From: Ostrinia nubilalis
Lineage: Eukaryota > Arthropoda > Insecta > Lepidoptera > Crambidae
NCBI RefSeq assembly: GCF_963855985.1
Contig: NC_087093.1
Location: 10,113,501 to 10,177,500 of the forward strand
Length of the DNA stretch: 64,000 nucleotides
Direction: 5' to 3'
The notes beneath the pieces are model-generated. The model had not been told where the DNA came from. It ran no database searches and was given only the letters and a program-made list of their open reading frames with translations. Both the position numbers and the translations under genes were made by a program. Numbering within the stretch: position 1 is the first letter of the stretch; every line of letters begins with the position of its first letter. Of the stretch, positions 52,567-63,222 are shown piece after piece.

Positions 52567-53371
52567 CTTAGAATAGGGTTCTTCTTGTCGGGTGCCCTTG
52601 ATGAAGTCATAGAATATGCAGAGAGGTAGAACCATTATGGCTGGCTCTTTGCACAGAGTGCCCGCAGCCGCAAACAGCAAAGTCCCGGATAATGTGAGCC
52701 ACTTTATGAGTTCACCAGTTTCTTCACTTACACTATCACTTTGACACTTGACTTTCACAGTACCCGCCTTCACCTCGCAGGCGTCGAGGACTTTCATGGG
52801 GCCCGCCCTGCTGGCTTTGAGAAGCCTTCGAAAGTTCATCATAATGTGCTGTACAAGTCCATGGCAACTGAGCCTGAACGTCTGATCGCTCGGCGCGATT
52901 TTCCTTTGTAACATAACATTTTTGGTCACGTGTCGACATAACCGTTTTTGTTGTTCCTCTCTGAGTCTTATATGCTCGTTGTAAAGCAGAAAACAAAGTA
53001 AAACCAAATTGCAGGCGGCGAGATCTGCCCGGCCAACGATTCCCGAGACGGCTTCTGTGTGTATCGGGTGCGCTGCAAATGTGAACCCGGTGACTACGGT
53101 GCCAACTCTCATGCAGTAGTGTGGTAGAATGCGCCGCGCCACGGTAACGACTAGCGCTGTAGCGGTGCAGTGGAGTATAACGTTTAGGAAATGGTAGCTC
53201 CACGGCTTGAATCCGCTAAAGGCATAGTTGAGCCGGTAGGTGGCGACACACAGAGGCCGGTACGACCCGTGAGAGCCGGGGTCCGAGAGCGGCGTCCCCC
53301 AGAAATCGTTTTCGAATAACGCCTCAATCGGCGTGTGCCCGATGACGTCCGGATTCGAGAGGATCGCCCGC
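52567..53371 (-). CDS. TMTC-family protein, one internal exon (host gene, partial)
   Basis: The exon is bounded by an acceptor (TTTTATTTCACAG, AG at 53372-53373) and a donor (CTATTCTAAG/GTAAGA, GT at 52565-52566). It encodes about 268 residues. The motifs AILSNPDVIGHTPIEALF, NDFWGTPLSDPGSHGSYRPL, FTFAAHPIHTEAVSGIVGRA and GTLCKEPAIMVLP are hallmarks of TMTC proteins. These are ER membrane proteins with luminal TPRs that attach O-mannose to cadherins. The exon covers the first luminal loop and several membrane helices. The HP-x-H-T-E motif belongs to the GT-C catalytic region. A loop of about 90 residues (REEQQKRLCRHVTKN to SEETGELIKW) looks longer than in animal relatives I know. It reads most like TMTC1, but the paralogue is not certain. 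TPR exons were not found. It is the only clear host coding sequence. Confidence 0.88.
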
Positions 53372-56300
53372 CTGTGAAATAAAACACCAATTTTAAATCG
53401 GAACTATTTCATGCTCATAACTTTTCTGATTCGCAAATAGTTCTAGTGAGTTTTTAAGTTGATCGCTTTTTTATGCGACGTGGATGCGTTGAACGTTTTA
53501 TTTTATTGGACACGTTCAACTGAATTACTCATAGGAAATAAATAGATATTATTCATAATTGGTTTCACCAAACTAATGGTAATAAATATTTCCGGCTACA
53601 GAATCAAATGGCAAATCATCCATTAATTAGGGATGATCAATCAATTGACACGTGAGAAGTTAATGTTTAAGCAATTATAATACAAACGGAATAGGTAATT
53701 AATAATCTACTACTATGGGAATATAAACTAATTTGGGAATCGGTGCAGAACATAATATTTACACTGATCTAACTATGAAAGGAACATAGCATTGTCCAAG
53801 AAAGTGTAATTTTACAGTCTATCTGATGTTATTAAAAATGTGAGAATGTAAAATTAATTATACCGTTTACAAAACTAAAAGATATTACGTGTATCTGATA
53901 TGTAGGCACCCATATGATATTCCAGAGCTAAAATACTTCCCTCACAGAAAAGCGGTAAACGAACTTTGTATATTGTGTTTTTCATTTATACGTTTTCATT
54001 GAATCTAGTTCACCGTTTCTAGGCAAATAATCAAACTGAAACCCACAACTTTTGATTACACTTCCCTGAACTTTAATTTTCATAACTTCTCCCTGAGTTC
54101 TTTGCCAAGATGAAAACCAATATTACCTTCGCGTCTTCAGATAACCTTGCTGTCTTACTACGTTTCCGGTTCCCATTAGCTTCTCTCTCGGGAAATTAGC
54201 AACGGACTTCAACTGTCAAATCACGTTAAATATGATTTTGTTATTGTTTCTTGGTATATTCTTACTTTATTACTCATTAATGTAGCTAGGTACACCTTAG
54301 AACGTATTTCAAAGTTGAAGAGATCTTTTTACCGAGTTCTTTGTGATTCACTTTCAAAATTCAAGTTATTTTTAGTCCTAATTATTCCGCGAGCTATTCT
54401 CGTCAACCTAATTTTAATTTTAGTTAAAGACGCGTACCAACGACGGTTTAAATTAAGAAAAGTCACTCAAGTATAAAACTGAAGAAAAATCAATTAATTT
54501 CTTATTATTTTCTAGTAATAAGTAGGTCACATTGAGTAAAACTTAATAAGTACTTAAATAACTAGGCTACTTATTATCTTAAGTATACCTACTTAATTTA
54601 ACGTATTTTGATAAGACGTAATATAGCTATTTTGAGCTGAAACAATTAATTATGTTGTAACTTTATTATCTATTTATAAAATATCAATGATAACTAAAAT
54701 GTAAGCTTTGTAGTTGAATCAAAATGATTTCAAAAGCTTGTTCAATAATGATTGCATTCAGAGTCCGAGATATCAGGTGGCTTTGGCATGTATATTTCAC
54801 GGGTTGTCGCAGTTTCGGGGAATCCCCCCAGAGGCAGCTTGTTTGCCGGATAAAGGCAAAATGAGCATTGCAGCGGCTATCAGTACATTAAGTTGCGGGC
54901 GAATTTGGTAATTATAGTGAGAGGGATAGTCGTTATGATTATTGAACTTTGAGGTAATATTTAGTAGATCAATGGTGAATAGAAATGCGTGTTGATAAAT
55001 CATTCTAGGATTAAATTTTTTAGCTCGGGAGTCAAGGCAAAAAAACATTGTAGAGGTTTTGTTTAGACGAATTTTGTAATATCAATCATAGTTTTTAACC
55101 AAACAATCGTATATTGTATAAGAAATCCCAGATGTGTGTAATTTTATGTGCTAGAAAAGAGCAAGGGATACCTAACTATTATAAATACAAAGCTACCTAA
55201 ATACTTTAAGTACATAGTACCTACTTCGTGATAGGTTAAAAAAATATCGGGGCTGTGGGACCTCCTGTTGCTTTTCTATCTAAGTATTTTCAATCGAGTT
55301 CTTGTGTAAATATAAGCTTTCTCCTGGCTCAATAGTATTACACTTAGTTCCTCATCCTAAAGGGTTCCGATTGGGCTGTTTAATTTAAATAAAATATCAA
55401 GTTTATCCGGAGCGTTCAGAATCCGTAGGGTCACGTCACTAGTTCGCGTCCACCTACATATTCGCGTTCAAACTACGGAGCGCTCTTTAAAACAGTGGAT
55501 AATACTTTGTAGTATCGTTATAATATAGTAATACGTTCAAGTAATCATGGAATAATTTTAGTGTTGTTAGTGTATCAGCGTGGTTACTTTCTACTGTTTT
55601 TAAAACCAAAATTAAGTGGCAGTCGGTGGAGCACACAACTTGTAGAAGTGGTAGCCGTTGGGGCACAAAAGTTCTCTAGTAACGATCGCAAACCGTAAAT
55701 CGTAGTGTAGACAGCCCTTCTGTACGGTGAACCGACGATTCAGTGAAGGCTGCGAAGGCTGGGGAAGGCCTTTGTCCAGCAATTTCATTCGCAGACGTTC
55801 TTTGGTTGAAATGACGAAAGATTAATCCATCATTTGGACGCTATTAGGACGGTGGACGCAAATAGGTGACGCGACCCTATTTACTGGAGCGTTTGCGCAG
55901 GGTCGTAACCCGAACGTTTCTGCTCCATACTGTATAAATAATGGACATGTTTAAACACGGGCCGCCTTTGGAATTGATTTCGGCGTATTTGACGCTTCTT
56001 GCCAATACGTGCGACGTCGCCTAAATACGGTCCAGTAATCACCCGGACGTTCGGTGACCTTTGTTTAACTTGCCAACGGCCGGAGTGCTTTTGGAGTTAA
56101 TCAGTGCCTACTGTTTACTGCTGTAGATTCAAATGGGATTTTCATTATCATGATTATGCTGATAAGTGTGAATTTTATTAATTTAATGTTTCTGAGGTGA
56201 GCAAATTATGAATGATAATTACCCTGCAATTGATTGTGGTTACCACATTATAAACTAGATTGAGTTAAAATGTGGTTTAAATCTAATTAACATTATTTTA

Positions 56301-57029
56301 TTAGTGAGTTAATCACATGATACTAATCTGAGTAAACCTAATCAAATAGGTCAAATATGTTTGATTATTAAATGGTTTCACTTTCTTTATTTTATTCCTT
56401 TTATGAATACTGTGTAATATTACGTTATGAACCGTATAAATGTTTTTCTTTATGTCTCTATTTCATTTGTTTTGTAATAGGTACTATAATTATCTTCGTG
56501 ACTTGGTATTATTGGCTTTGCCAAATCAATTAATTGGAGCATTCAATCCAAAACCTTCCCGGTCATCACTCTCGAATAAACATGATCCCTTTATCTATAG
56601 ATCCCACAATGCCCACATATATTTCACCCTTTTATTTTAGATTCCCACTGAAAATCCGGTAAAATAGGCGATTGAATAATATATTTTTATGGGACCAAAA
56701 CCGGGCTTACTATGCGAAGAAGGAAAAATCATCTCTAACATCCAGCTATTGTATTGCAAATTGTGAGTAAGGCGCCTTTTCCTTCACTTATTTAACATAA
56801 AAAGTTTCGCCGAGTATTTTGTTCGTAAATGACTTTCGTTTTCGACTACCGCTTTGGATCTCGCGAAAAGACACTTGTTAAATGGCAAAATTTTGTTGCG
56901 ATGTCGAAAATATTTATATTTAACGACTTCGTGTTGATTTTACAAAAGATGGCAACTAAAAAGTTAAACATCTGGAAAGTTTTCATTATAAAAACAACCT
57001 TCCTCGTTAAAAATTACGTTATATATTCA
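53372..57029. other. Probable intron or upstream region of the TMTC gene
   Basis: On the minus strand this is upstream of the TMTC exon, and the acceptor at 53372-53373 shows that an intron begins here. No preceding exon was recognised. A fragment of an RTE-type LINE 3' end (GGAAGGCCTTTGTCCAGCA) lies at about 55755-55800. The rest is AT-rich and unremarkable. Confidence 0.4.
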
Positions 57030-57178
57030 CGCCCGTATTCACAAACATTACTATGAGGTTTCACAGTGCGCGTGGACGCACAGGGTGACACACGAACCAA
57101 TCATAGAGCTCTATTTAACGCTGTGCGTTTGATTTACTGCTTCACTTAAGCAAGCATACTCTGTGGATACGGGTGTTA
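57030..57178. mobile_element. Fold-back element copy C
   Basis: The copy starts CGCCCGTATTCACAAACATT and ends GTGGATACGGGTG, and its whole interior is similar to copy A in reverse. The flanks TTATATATTCA and TTAATATAGTCA are alike but not identical. They may be a decayed target duplication of about 11-12 bases. Confidence 0.8.
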
Positions 57179-58840
57179 ATATAGTCAAGTTTCTAAGTGG
57201 CGATCATTGATTAAATCTGAACTAAATGTCTCGCGGACCTTTTTCATATTACATGCGGATCCATTTATCGCATGAAGCCTACATTTTCATCTAAAAAGGT
57301 TATACTCTATTTCATACCTTCATCATATTTTTAGGTTAAAATCTTACGGTTAGCGTCGGAAGAAGGTTGACTATAAAAATGTCTAGCTTGACAGTAAAAA
57401 TAACTTTGTGAGCCACGCTAATGCTACGCATTTCGCTGGGTTTAGCACGAGGTATTATTTTTTATTTGACCTTCTTAACTAGAAAGTATTTAGGCACTTA
57501 TTTTAACCACTTTTCGTTTATTACTGAAGTAAATTATACGATGAATTGTATAAATTACTGACGAGCCTTCTAAAGTAAAACCTTTTTAATTGTATAATAA
57601 CCTATTTAGATTAACAGCTTTGATATTTATAAAAGGCAACTACTATTTACTTTCTAAAACACATCAAGCATCGCTCAATCTACATTCATGTTACCCCTAT
57701 ATCGACATACAAAAATCGGGGCAACATCAACATGACCGATATGGGAGCGGCTTCAAATCGGTATTAGCCGATACAAGTTTTCATATCGATAAAAACGACT
57801 CGCATCCCTAGCCGAATTGAAGATTGAGATAAAGTTTCGGGATAGTGAAAGTTTTTGTGGGGAGTTTCGGCCAGCTGTGGCGTCGAGTCGTCACGTAAGC
57901 CCTCAATTACGAAATACTAAAGTGGTTTTCGGCGAGCTCTGATCCAGAACAAAGTTCATCGATTCCATCACGATTATCGGCTGCCCGTCCGATTTAGAGA
58001 GAGCATTTGCACATCTAAAAAGTTGGGTAGAGCAGTATATTTAGTGTCTGTTTCGCTTGAACTAGTTAAATTAAATACAACACGAGTATAAAAAGTCTAG
58101 CAGTTTTTATTACTAGTCTAGTAAAATATTTTCTTCCAATTAGGATGTCAATCTGTATCTAGGTCGATTTTAGGTATGTCAGATAAAATCAGTTAAACAG
58201 AACGAATAATTTACTGACAATACAATAAAAAAAAATCTGATTTCTATGAAAATTAAAATAATTAAATGATGATATCGCACCCTTCCTGGAATAAGTACGC
58301 AAGTGAAAAATGCCAACTTTTCAGGAGCGTAAAAAAACTGTCTTAAAAATGTATTACCATTATTAAAAATATGTGTTATACATCAAAAGATAGCTAAAAA
58401 TGTCTGTGAAGGGCCTACGTATTTATATTTAAAATACACTTAATAGGTTTTGAGAAAAACTTAAAAAAGAGCGTTGCGTACTTATTCCGCGAAACAAATT
58501 TTAACGCTTGTTGTTGTAATTATGAATATTGCATTGTTCACATGTTAAGGAATGCTTGCTGTTTGGTATTACTGCTGATAACTATTTATTGGCGTTCAGA
58601 TTTAGTCGTGCATTCAACGTGTAAGTGTGGTTTACGTAGTTTTTCCTCGAACTATTCGTAATTAAATAAATTCGTAAAAAGGATAACGTACTTTTACCTT
58701 GTGAAATATTACATTACTTATGGTAGTATTTAAAATTATAGCTTTATTCAAAATAAAAATGTTACAATATTTTTGCGTAACAATATTATAATTTTCGGAA
58801 ATTGCATTTTTAGGGAGAGGCAAGCTATCAAAAGCACTAA
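57179..58840. other. Gap with a MITE fragment
   Basis: AT-rich, no gene supported. At 58234-58276 the sequence ATGAAAATTAAAATAATTAA with GATGATATC matches the inner part of the MITE at 28041-28313. It is a truncated relative. Confidence 0.4.
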
Positions 58841-58959
58841 TGCCCGTTTTCATCATCAATCCCTAATTTGTAAGTGACCCCTATGGTAATACATAACAGG
58901 AATTTTGTTTTTAAAGGGGTCACTTAAAAATTTGGGATTAATGGTGAAAACGGGCATAA
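58838..58959. mobile_element. 116-base MITE with TAA duplication
   Basis: TGCCCGTTTTCATCATCAAT at 58841 pairs with the right end ATTAATGGTGAAAACGGGCA at 58956, and AAGTGACCCCT pairs with AGGGGTCACTT inside. TAA flanks both ends (58838-58840 and 58957-58959), as in PIF/Harbinger elements. No coding capacity. Confidence 0.8.
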
Positions 58960-59199
58960 AACTCATATTACTCATTTATTTTTGCAAGTAGGCTTTTATA
59001 AAGCACTCTGATAGTTTTACACTCCCCAGTATAAACCCTACCACTGCTTCAGGACATTTTTTTACGGTAGCGGTAGATAGATTTATGTTGTAAAATTACC
59101 ATTTAAAACAGAAAATCCACAATCACCATTTGCAGACACCAAACCGAGGAATGAACTGCCGTTTGCAGTATTTGCGGACCAATACGATCTACAATCTTT

Positions 59200-59340
59200 C
59201 AAGAGGAGACTCTAATACCTTAAAGACAATCAACGCACCTGTAACTCGCCGAGGAGCGGGTGTCTATGGGCGGCGGGTAATCACTTACCATCAGGTGATT
59301 CGTCTGCTCGTTTGCCTCCTTTCCCTTAAAAAAACCCAAA
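59200..59340 (+). repeat. SINE/LINE 3' segment with CCATCAGGTGATTCGTCTGC
   Basis: GTGTCTATGGGCGGCGGGTA, then TTACCATCAGGTGATTCGTC, TGCTCGTTTGCCTCC and an A-rich tail form a 3' end shared by many lepidopteran SINEs and LINEs. It lies directly in front of the decayed BEL/Pao frame, so it is probably an insertion into that older element. Confidence 0.65.
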
Positions 59341-60327
59341 AACATAACCACACAGAGGTCCGTTCAGTTAGAAAGAAAGTTGCAGAAATCACCAGACCTG
59401 AAAAAGATTAACAAACACACAGATTTTTTTTATAAAACAAGGTACCTACCTGAAAAAGAAAAAGAAACAAGAATGACAGTATACTTACCTCATCATGCGG
59501 TCGTCTGGAATAATACGGAGACAACTCGCGCACGATTGTATTTAATGCTTCGTGTTAAGGTTCGATTTATATTTCACTGAATAACGAACTGCCTGTGAAC
59601 CAACCCACAAGCAGTTCTCAGCTGCAAGAAGACCCGAGAAATATTATAATGAGATGAAACGTGTTTGCTCATAGATGACATTATGTAGATGATCTTCAGA
59701 TTTATGTGACAAAAAATGATTCGGATTACCAGTGCATTATTTGGATACCGAATTACCGAAGAGTACCGATTTCTATAAAATAATAAAACAACATTTTTAT
59801 ATCAACGACCTTTTATCAGGAGCCGACTGGTCAATTGAAGCTATAATGCTATAATTTAATGAGAACTTACAGAGCAGATAATAATACATCTGATATGACC
59901 ATCCACCAGGTTACACTTCAATACTATAATGCGAACAGGTCGCTGCCTGCTGCTCTCTCCTGAACACTATAATCCAGACCTTATAGGCACTTACAGGTAG
60001 ATATCTACCATCTTATACTGCATCTCACTTAACATTACAATCAACTGCGGTCAAATATGTACCTTTTGCTACCTAGTTCTGCGTTGAGTTTATGAAGTCA
60101 ATAAAAGATCAGCTAGTGCTAAAGTAGTTTCATGAACCTTGATGGAACAGTCCAAGCATTGGGTATTGAATGGAATTTGAGGACAGATTTAAATACAATG
60201 TGAATATACCACAAATTGCAAAACCAATCATGAAACGTAACATTTTATCTGATACATCTGATCAAACTTTTTGATCCCCTTGGCTGGAGCTTAGCTCCAA
60301 GTACAGTCATGGCTAAGATTCTAATGT

Positions 60328-60490
60328 AAATAGAATAGAAAGTATTTATTTGTTTCAAAACAAAAACTTTGGCTGATAAAAAAATAATAAGGATAGAAAA
60401 ATAAGTAACTCATTAAAAAAAGATTGGATTAAGATACGGCAGGATTTGATTCATATTGACAAAATACAGATATAGATTGGTATAGGTAGA
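60328..60490 (-). repeat. LINE 3' end fragment inserted in the BEL/Pao relic
   Basis: AATAGAATAGAAAGTATTTATTTG at the left reads on the minus strand as an AATAAA signal and a TTCTA-type tail. It is similar in design to the 3' end of the LINE at 38-43 kb. The body is too short to assign. Confidence 0.35.
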
Positions 60491-60494
60491 GAGA

Positions 60495-60735
60495 AAAAGT
60501 ACGTCAGCATCATCATTTCAGCTACAGGACGTCCAATGCTGAACATAGGCCTCCCCCAATGACTTCCACATCGCACGGTTGGAAGCACATAGTACGCAGA
60601 ACTGACGGCCGATGGGCCAGCAAGGTTATGAAGCGGAGGCCAGGTACCGTAAAACGCAGCGTTGGGACATCCACCGACAAGGTGGTCCGACGACCTGATC
60701 TGGCCTTCCAGCTGGAAGGCCAGATGCAGGCAGAG
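60495..60735. repeat. Two RTE LINE fragments in opposite orientation
   Basis: CATCATCATTTCAGCTACAG, then GCTGAACATAGGCCTCCCCC (60506-60580) is the reverse of the RTE 3' end also seen at 46020-46075. From 60588, GCACATAGTACGCAGAACTG and CGACAAGGTGGTCCGACGAC is the coding tail on the plus strand. The two halves are joined head-on, as expected from 5' inversion (twin priming) or later rearrangement. Confidence 0.6.
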
Positions 60736-60809
60736 TAAAATACAATAATTATAATAAATTTAGCGATGCCTCTGTGAGTGCATTATACTGCAGCCGTTCA
60801 CATAAGATC

Positions 60810-61057
60810 AACTAGATCAAGGCTGCTCAACCCCAGGCCCGCGGGCCACAGTGTGGCCCCCAAAAGAATTTTAAATGCGGGCCGCGCATGTACAGTTTGA
60901 AAAAAAAAAAGCACCAAATAAAAAATCCCGCCGAGCACAGTACAAACTTTAAGATCTCTCTGAAGTTAGCTGTCAAAAATGTAGGTGACCCGTCGTTAAC
61001 GACTGAATCCACCGTTTGGCCCGACTCTTCAAAAGGTTGAGCAGCCTTGAACTAGAT
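60810..61057. mobile_element. 232-base hAT MITE with AACTAGAT duplication
   Basis: AACTAGAT flanks the element (60810-60817 and 61050-61057). Its ends are CAAGGCTGCTCAACC and the inverse GGTTGAGCAGCCTTG. The subterminal CCCGCGGGCC and an A-rich interior are typical of hAT MITEs. Removing the element and one duplication restores continuity of the surrounding RNase H-like frame. Confidence 0.85.
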
Positions 61058-62592
61058 GAAGGGTTTGAAACGAAATTAATTGCTAAAAAACTCAAGTGCT
61101 CTCTGAAACCTGTTTTTCTTTTACTACGTCTTGAGCTATGTGCTGCTTTGAGTAAACTGGATGAAGCAAATGACAAGGAATAATGTGAAGAATACCAACC
61201 TCACAGATGTTCGCACACTATGAACAGATTTTTCTATTGTGATCGCCTAGCTGTCTGGAGAGACGAATAGGTGGAAATCTATTGTTGCAAACCGCGTCGT
61301 GGAGATTGTCGAAAAAGTTTATATTAATACTGACATCATGTTAATTCACAAGAAAGCTGACTCAGCTCCACATTTTGGATTATCAAGGCGAAACCATTGG
61401 CGAGAAAATAAGTACACAGATATTTCAATTGTGCTGAATTGAATGCTACTGCTAAAGTGAGTAATGGGAGATTTACCAGAACAGCAAGTTACTCAATCTA
61501 GACAATTCATGTACAAGGGAGACGATTTTGAAGGACCCTTTCAAATTTTGATATCCAAGGGAACAAAACTATAGAAGCCTATAATATAGTGATATTTATT
61601 GTCTGCATGACTACAAAAGTTACCCACATTGAACTCATTGGTGACATCACTTCCGAATCCTATAAGGTTCACTTCACATTCGATCAGCCGGCGTGCAGCG
61701 ATGGCGATCGATGCATTTTGTCTGATCGCCATCACTGTACGCTGGCTGATCGCGTGTGATTGCGTTGGTTTGGCTGAACCTTTAAAGAAAGAAAGAACAA
61801 TTTTTATTTGGTCCAAAACTTATAGGTGCTTTTATACGCTTTGTTGAAGAGTGACCGGACATGTGAAGCAACCAGGATAGACACTTTGTCTGAGCCAGGA
61901 GTTTCATAAGGCCTGGAATAATAATGCAATTTACTGGATAAATAGGGTCAACACTAGGATATAGAAGGCACTTAATGGCACTACATTCCAGTGGCAAGTC
62001 CAATCTGTGGAGGTCTGCGGAAAGCTGGCGTCCGGTCGATCAAGTACCACCTGAAAAGAATACTGACTGCTCATCATAAAATTGTACATACGAAAAGATG
62101 GCAATAGTTTTGTATCAGGTTGTTGCATTTTTAAACGTCTGACCATTATGTCCTTTTGATGACAATATTCCTTAAAATACATACAAACTTGTGTCATTTT
62201 ATAATTAGGGACGCACTGATTGTTGCTTACTGCTTTGAAAGACGTAAAGATACATACCTTGTCACGCTGGCAATACACGCAGAAGCTGATAAATGAACTC
62301 ATGCGGCTCTGGAAAGATGAATATTGTTCACGATTACTACGATAACGGTTCACTGAAGAGAGAGACAGAATTTAAAATGGATCTTGTACTCATAAAGACC
62401 GATCATTTTACCACCATCATTGCTACGATTTTTTGATAAACACACAGGATCTGATAGTCTTACAAGGGTATTTAGTGCAAGAAATAGTGGTTCGGATACT
62501 TAAATAACTGAAACTAAGTTAATGTGTGCTTTGTTAATGACTATATTACATCTAAATAAATGTATCAATATCGGTATAAAACACAACATCGC

Positions 62593-62870
62593 CAAAAGTT
62601 TCGTAAAATAATTAGGCAACTAGACTTGCACAAAGATAATGTACGTAGAAAATAACGTATCAATTGTTATATTTTATTATTCGAATAAAAGTTTCGTGGA
62701 AGAATTAAGCATCTAGACTTGCACAAAATTACCAGCATAATGTGCACAAAAGTTTCGTGGAAAAACTAAGCAACTAAACTTGCACCACGATACCCACCAA
62801 ATAATATCCTAAAATAAGTATGCAACAATAGATACGCGAAAATATTTTTTAAAGTCTTCGTGGAAGATGT
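62593..62870 (+). repeat. Degenerate direct repeats with AAAAGTTTCGTGGAA motif
   Basis: AAAAGTTTCGTAAAATAATT, AAAAGTTTCGTGGAAGAATT and AAAAGTTTCGTGGAAAAACT start at about 62594, 62688 and 62747. Each is followed by an AACTAGACTTGCAC-like segment, and a fourth weaker copy lies near 62850. Spacing is irregular (about 94 and 59 bases). They could be part of the BEL/Pao 3' region or an unrelated minisatellite. Confidence 0.6.
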
Positions 62871-63220
62871 ACGTAACTATTAATATGCTATTATTCATAC
62901 GGAACTTTATTAAACAATTAACTGCAAATGTACACACACCGGCAGATTTAGAGGAACGGAAAAAAAAGCATCAATATCATCATTATTTTAGGAAAAAAAT
63001 GCCTAATTATGACATTATTTTTTAATTTAATTCTAAATATGAAAAAAATAATTGCCAACAGTATATTTTTTTAATTATTTTGTTTAAATTACCCCATCAA
63101 CAGTTTCGTTGAGTGTTTTGAATTGAATGAAGCTTTTGCTAATTTGGATTTCTTTTACGTGAAAGATGTTTTTTTCTGAGAATTTTGTTGTGTAAGCATT
63201 CAGTTACTTATAAGGGTTTA
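62871..63220. other. AT-rich gap
   Basis: Very AT-rich, with no supported feature. It may include the 5' end of the Tc1-like element. Confidence 0.35.
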
Positions 63221-63222
63221 TT

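Larger units (their letters stand above)
59348..62480 (+). pseudogene. Heavily decayed BEL/Pao pol (RT, RNase H, integrase)
   Basis: Pieces in order on the plus strand identify a BEL/Pao pol. LERKLQKSPDLKK and TVYLPHHAVVWNNTETT are at 59355-59540, before the RT. YVDDL at about 59695 is the RT active site. LFDPLGWSLAPSTVMAKILM is near 60270. Split RNase H pieces follow: FSDASVSA at 60760 and LRLELCAALSK at 61125. Next comes GETNRWKSIVANRVVEI at 61255. Integrase pieces are MGDLPEQQVTQSRQF and DDFEGPFQIL at 61465-61545, and IPVASPICGGLRKAGV with KYHLKRI at 61990-62060. Frameshifts and stops are dense, and it is clearly older than the copy at 10.6-16.7 kb. It has been hit by at least three younger insertions. 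No LTRs recognised. Confidence 0.75.

Noticed and set aside
62593..62870. CRISPR-like array
   Set aside because: Repeats are degenerate, irregularly spaced and located in an animal genome next to retrotransposon remains.
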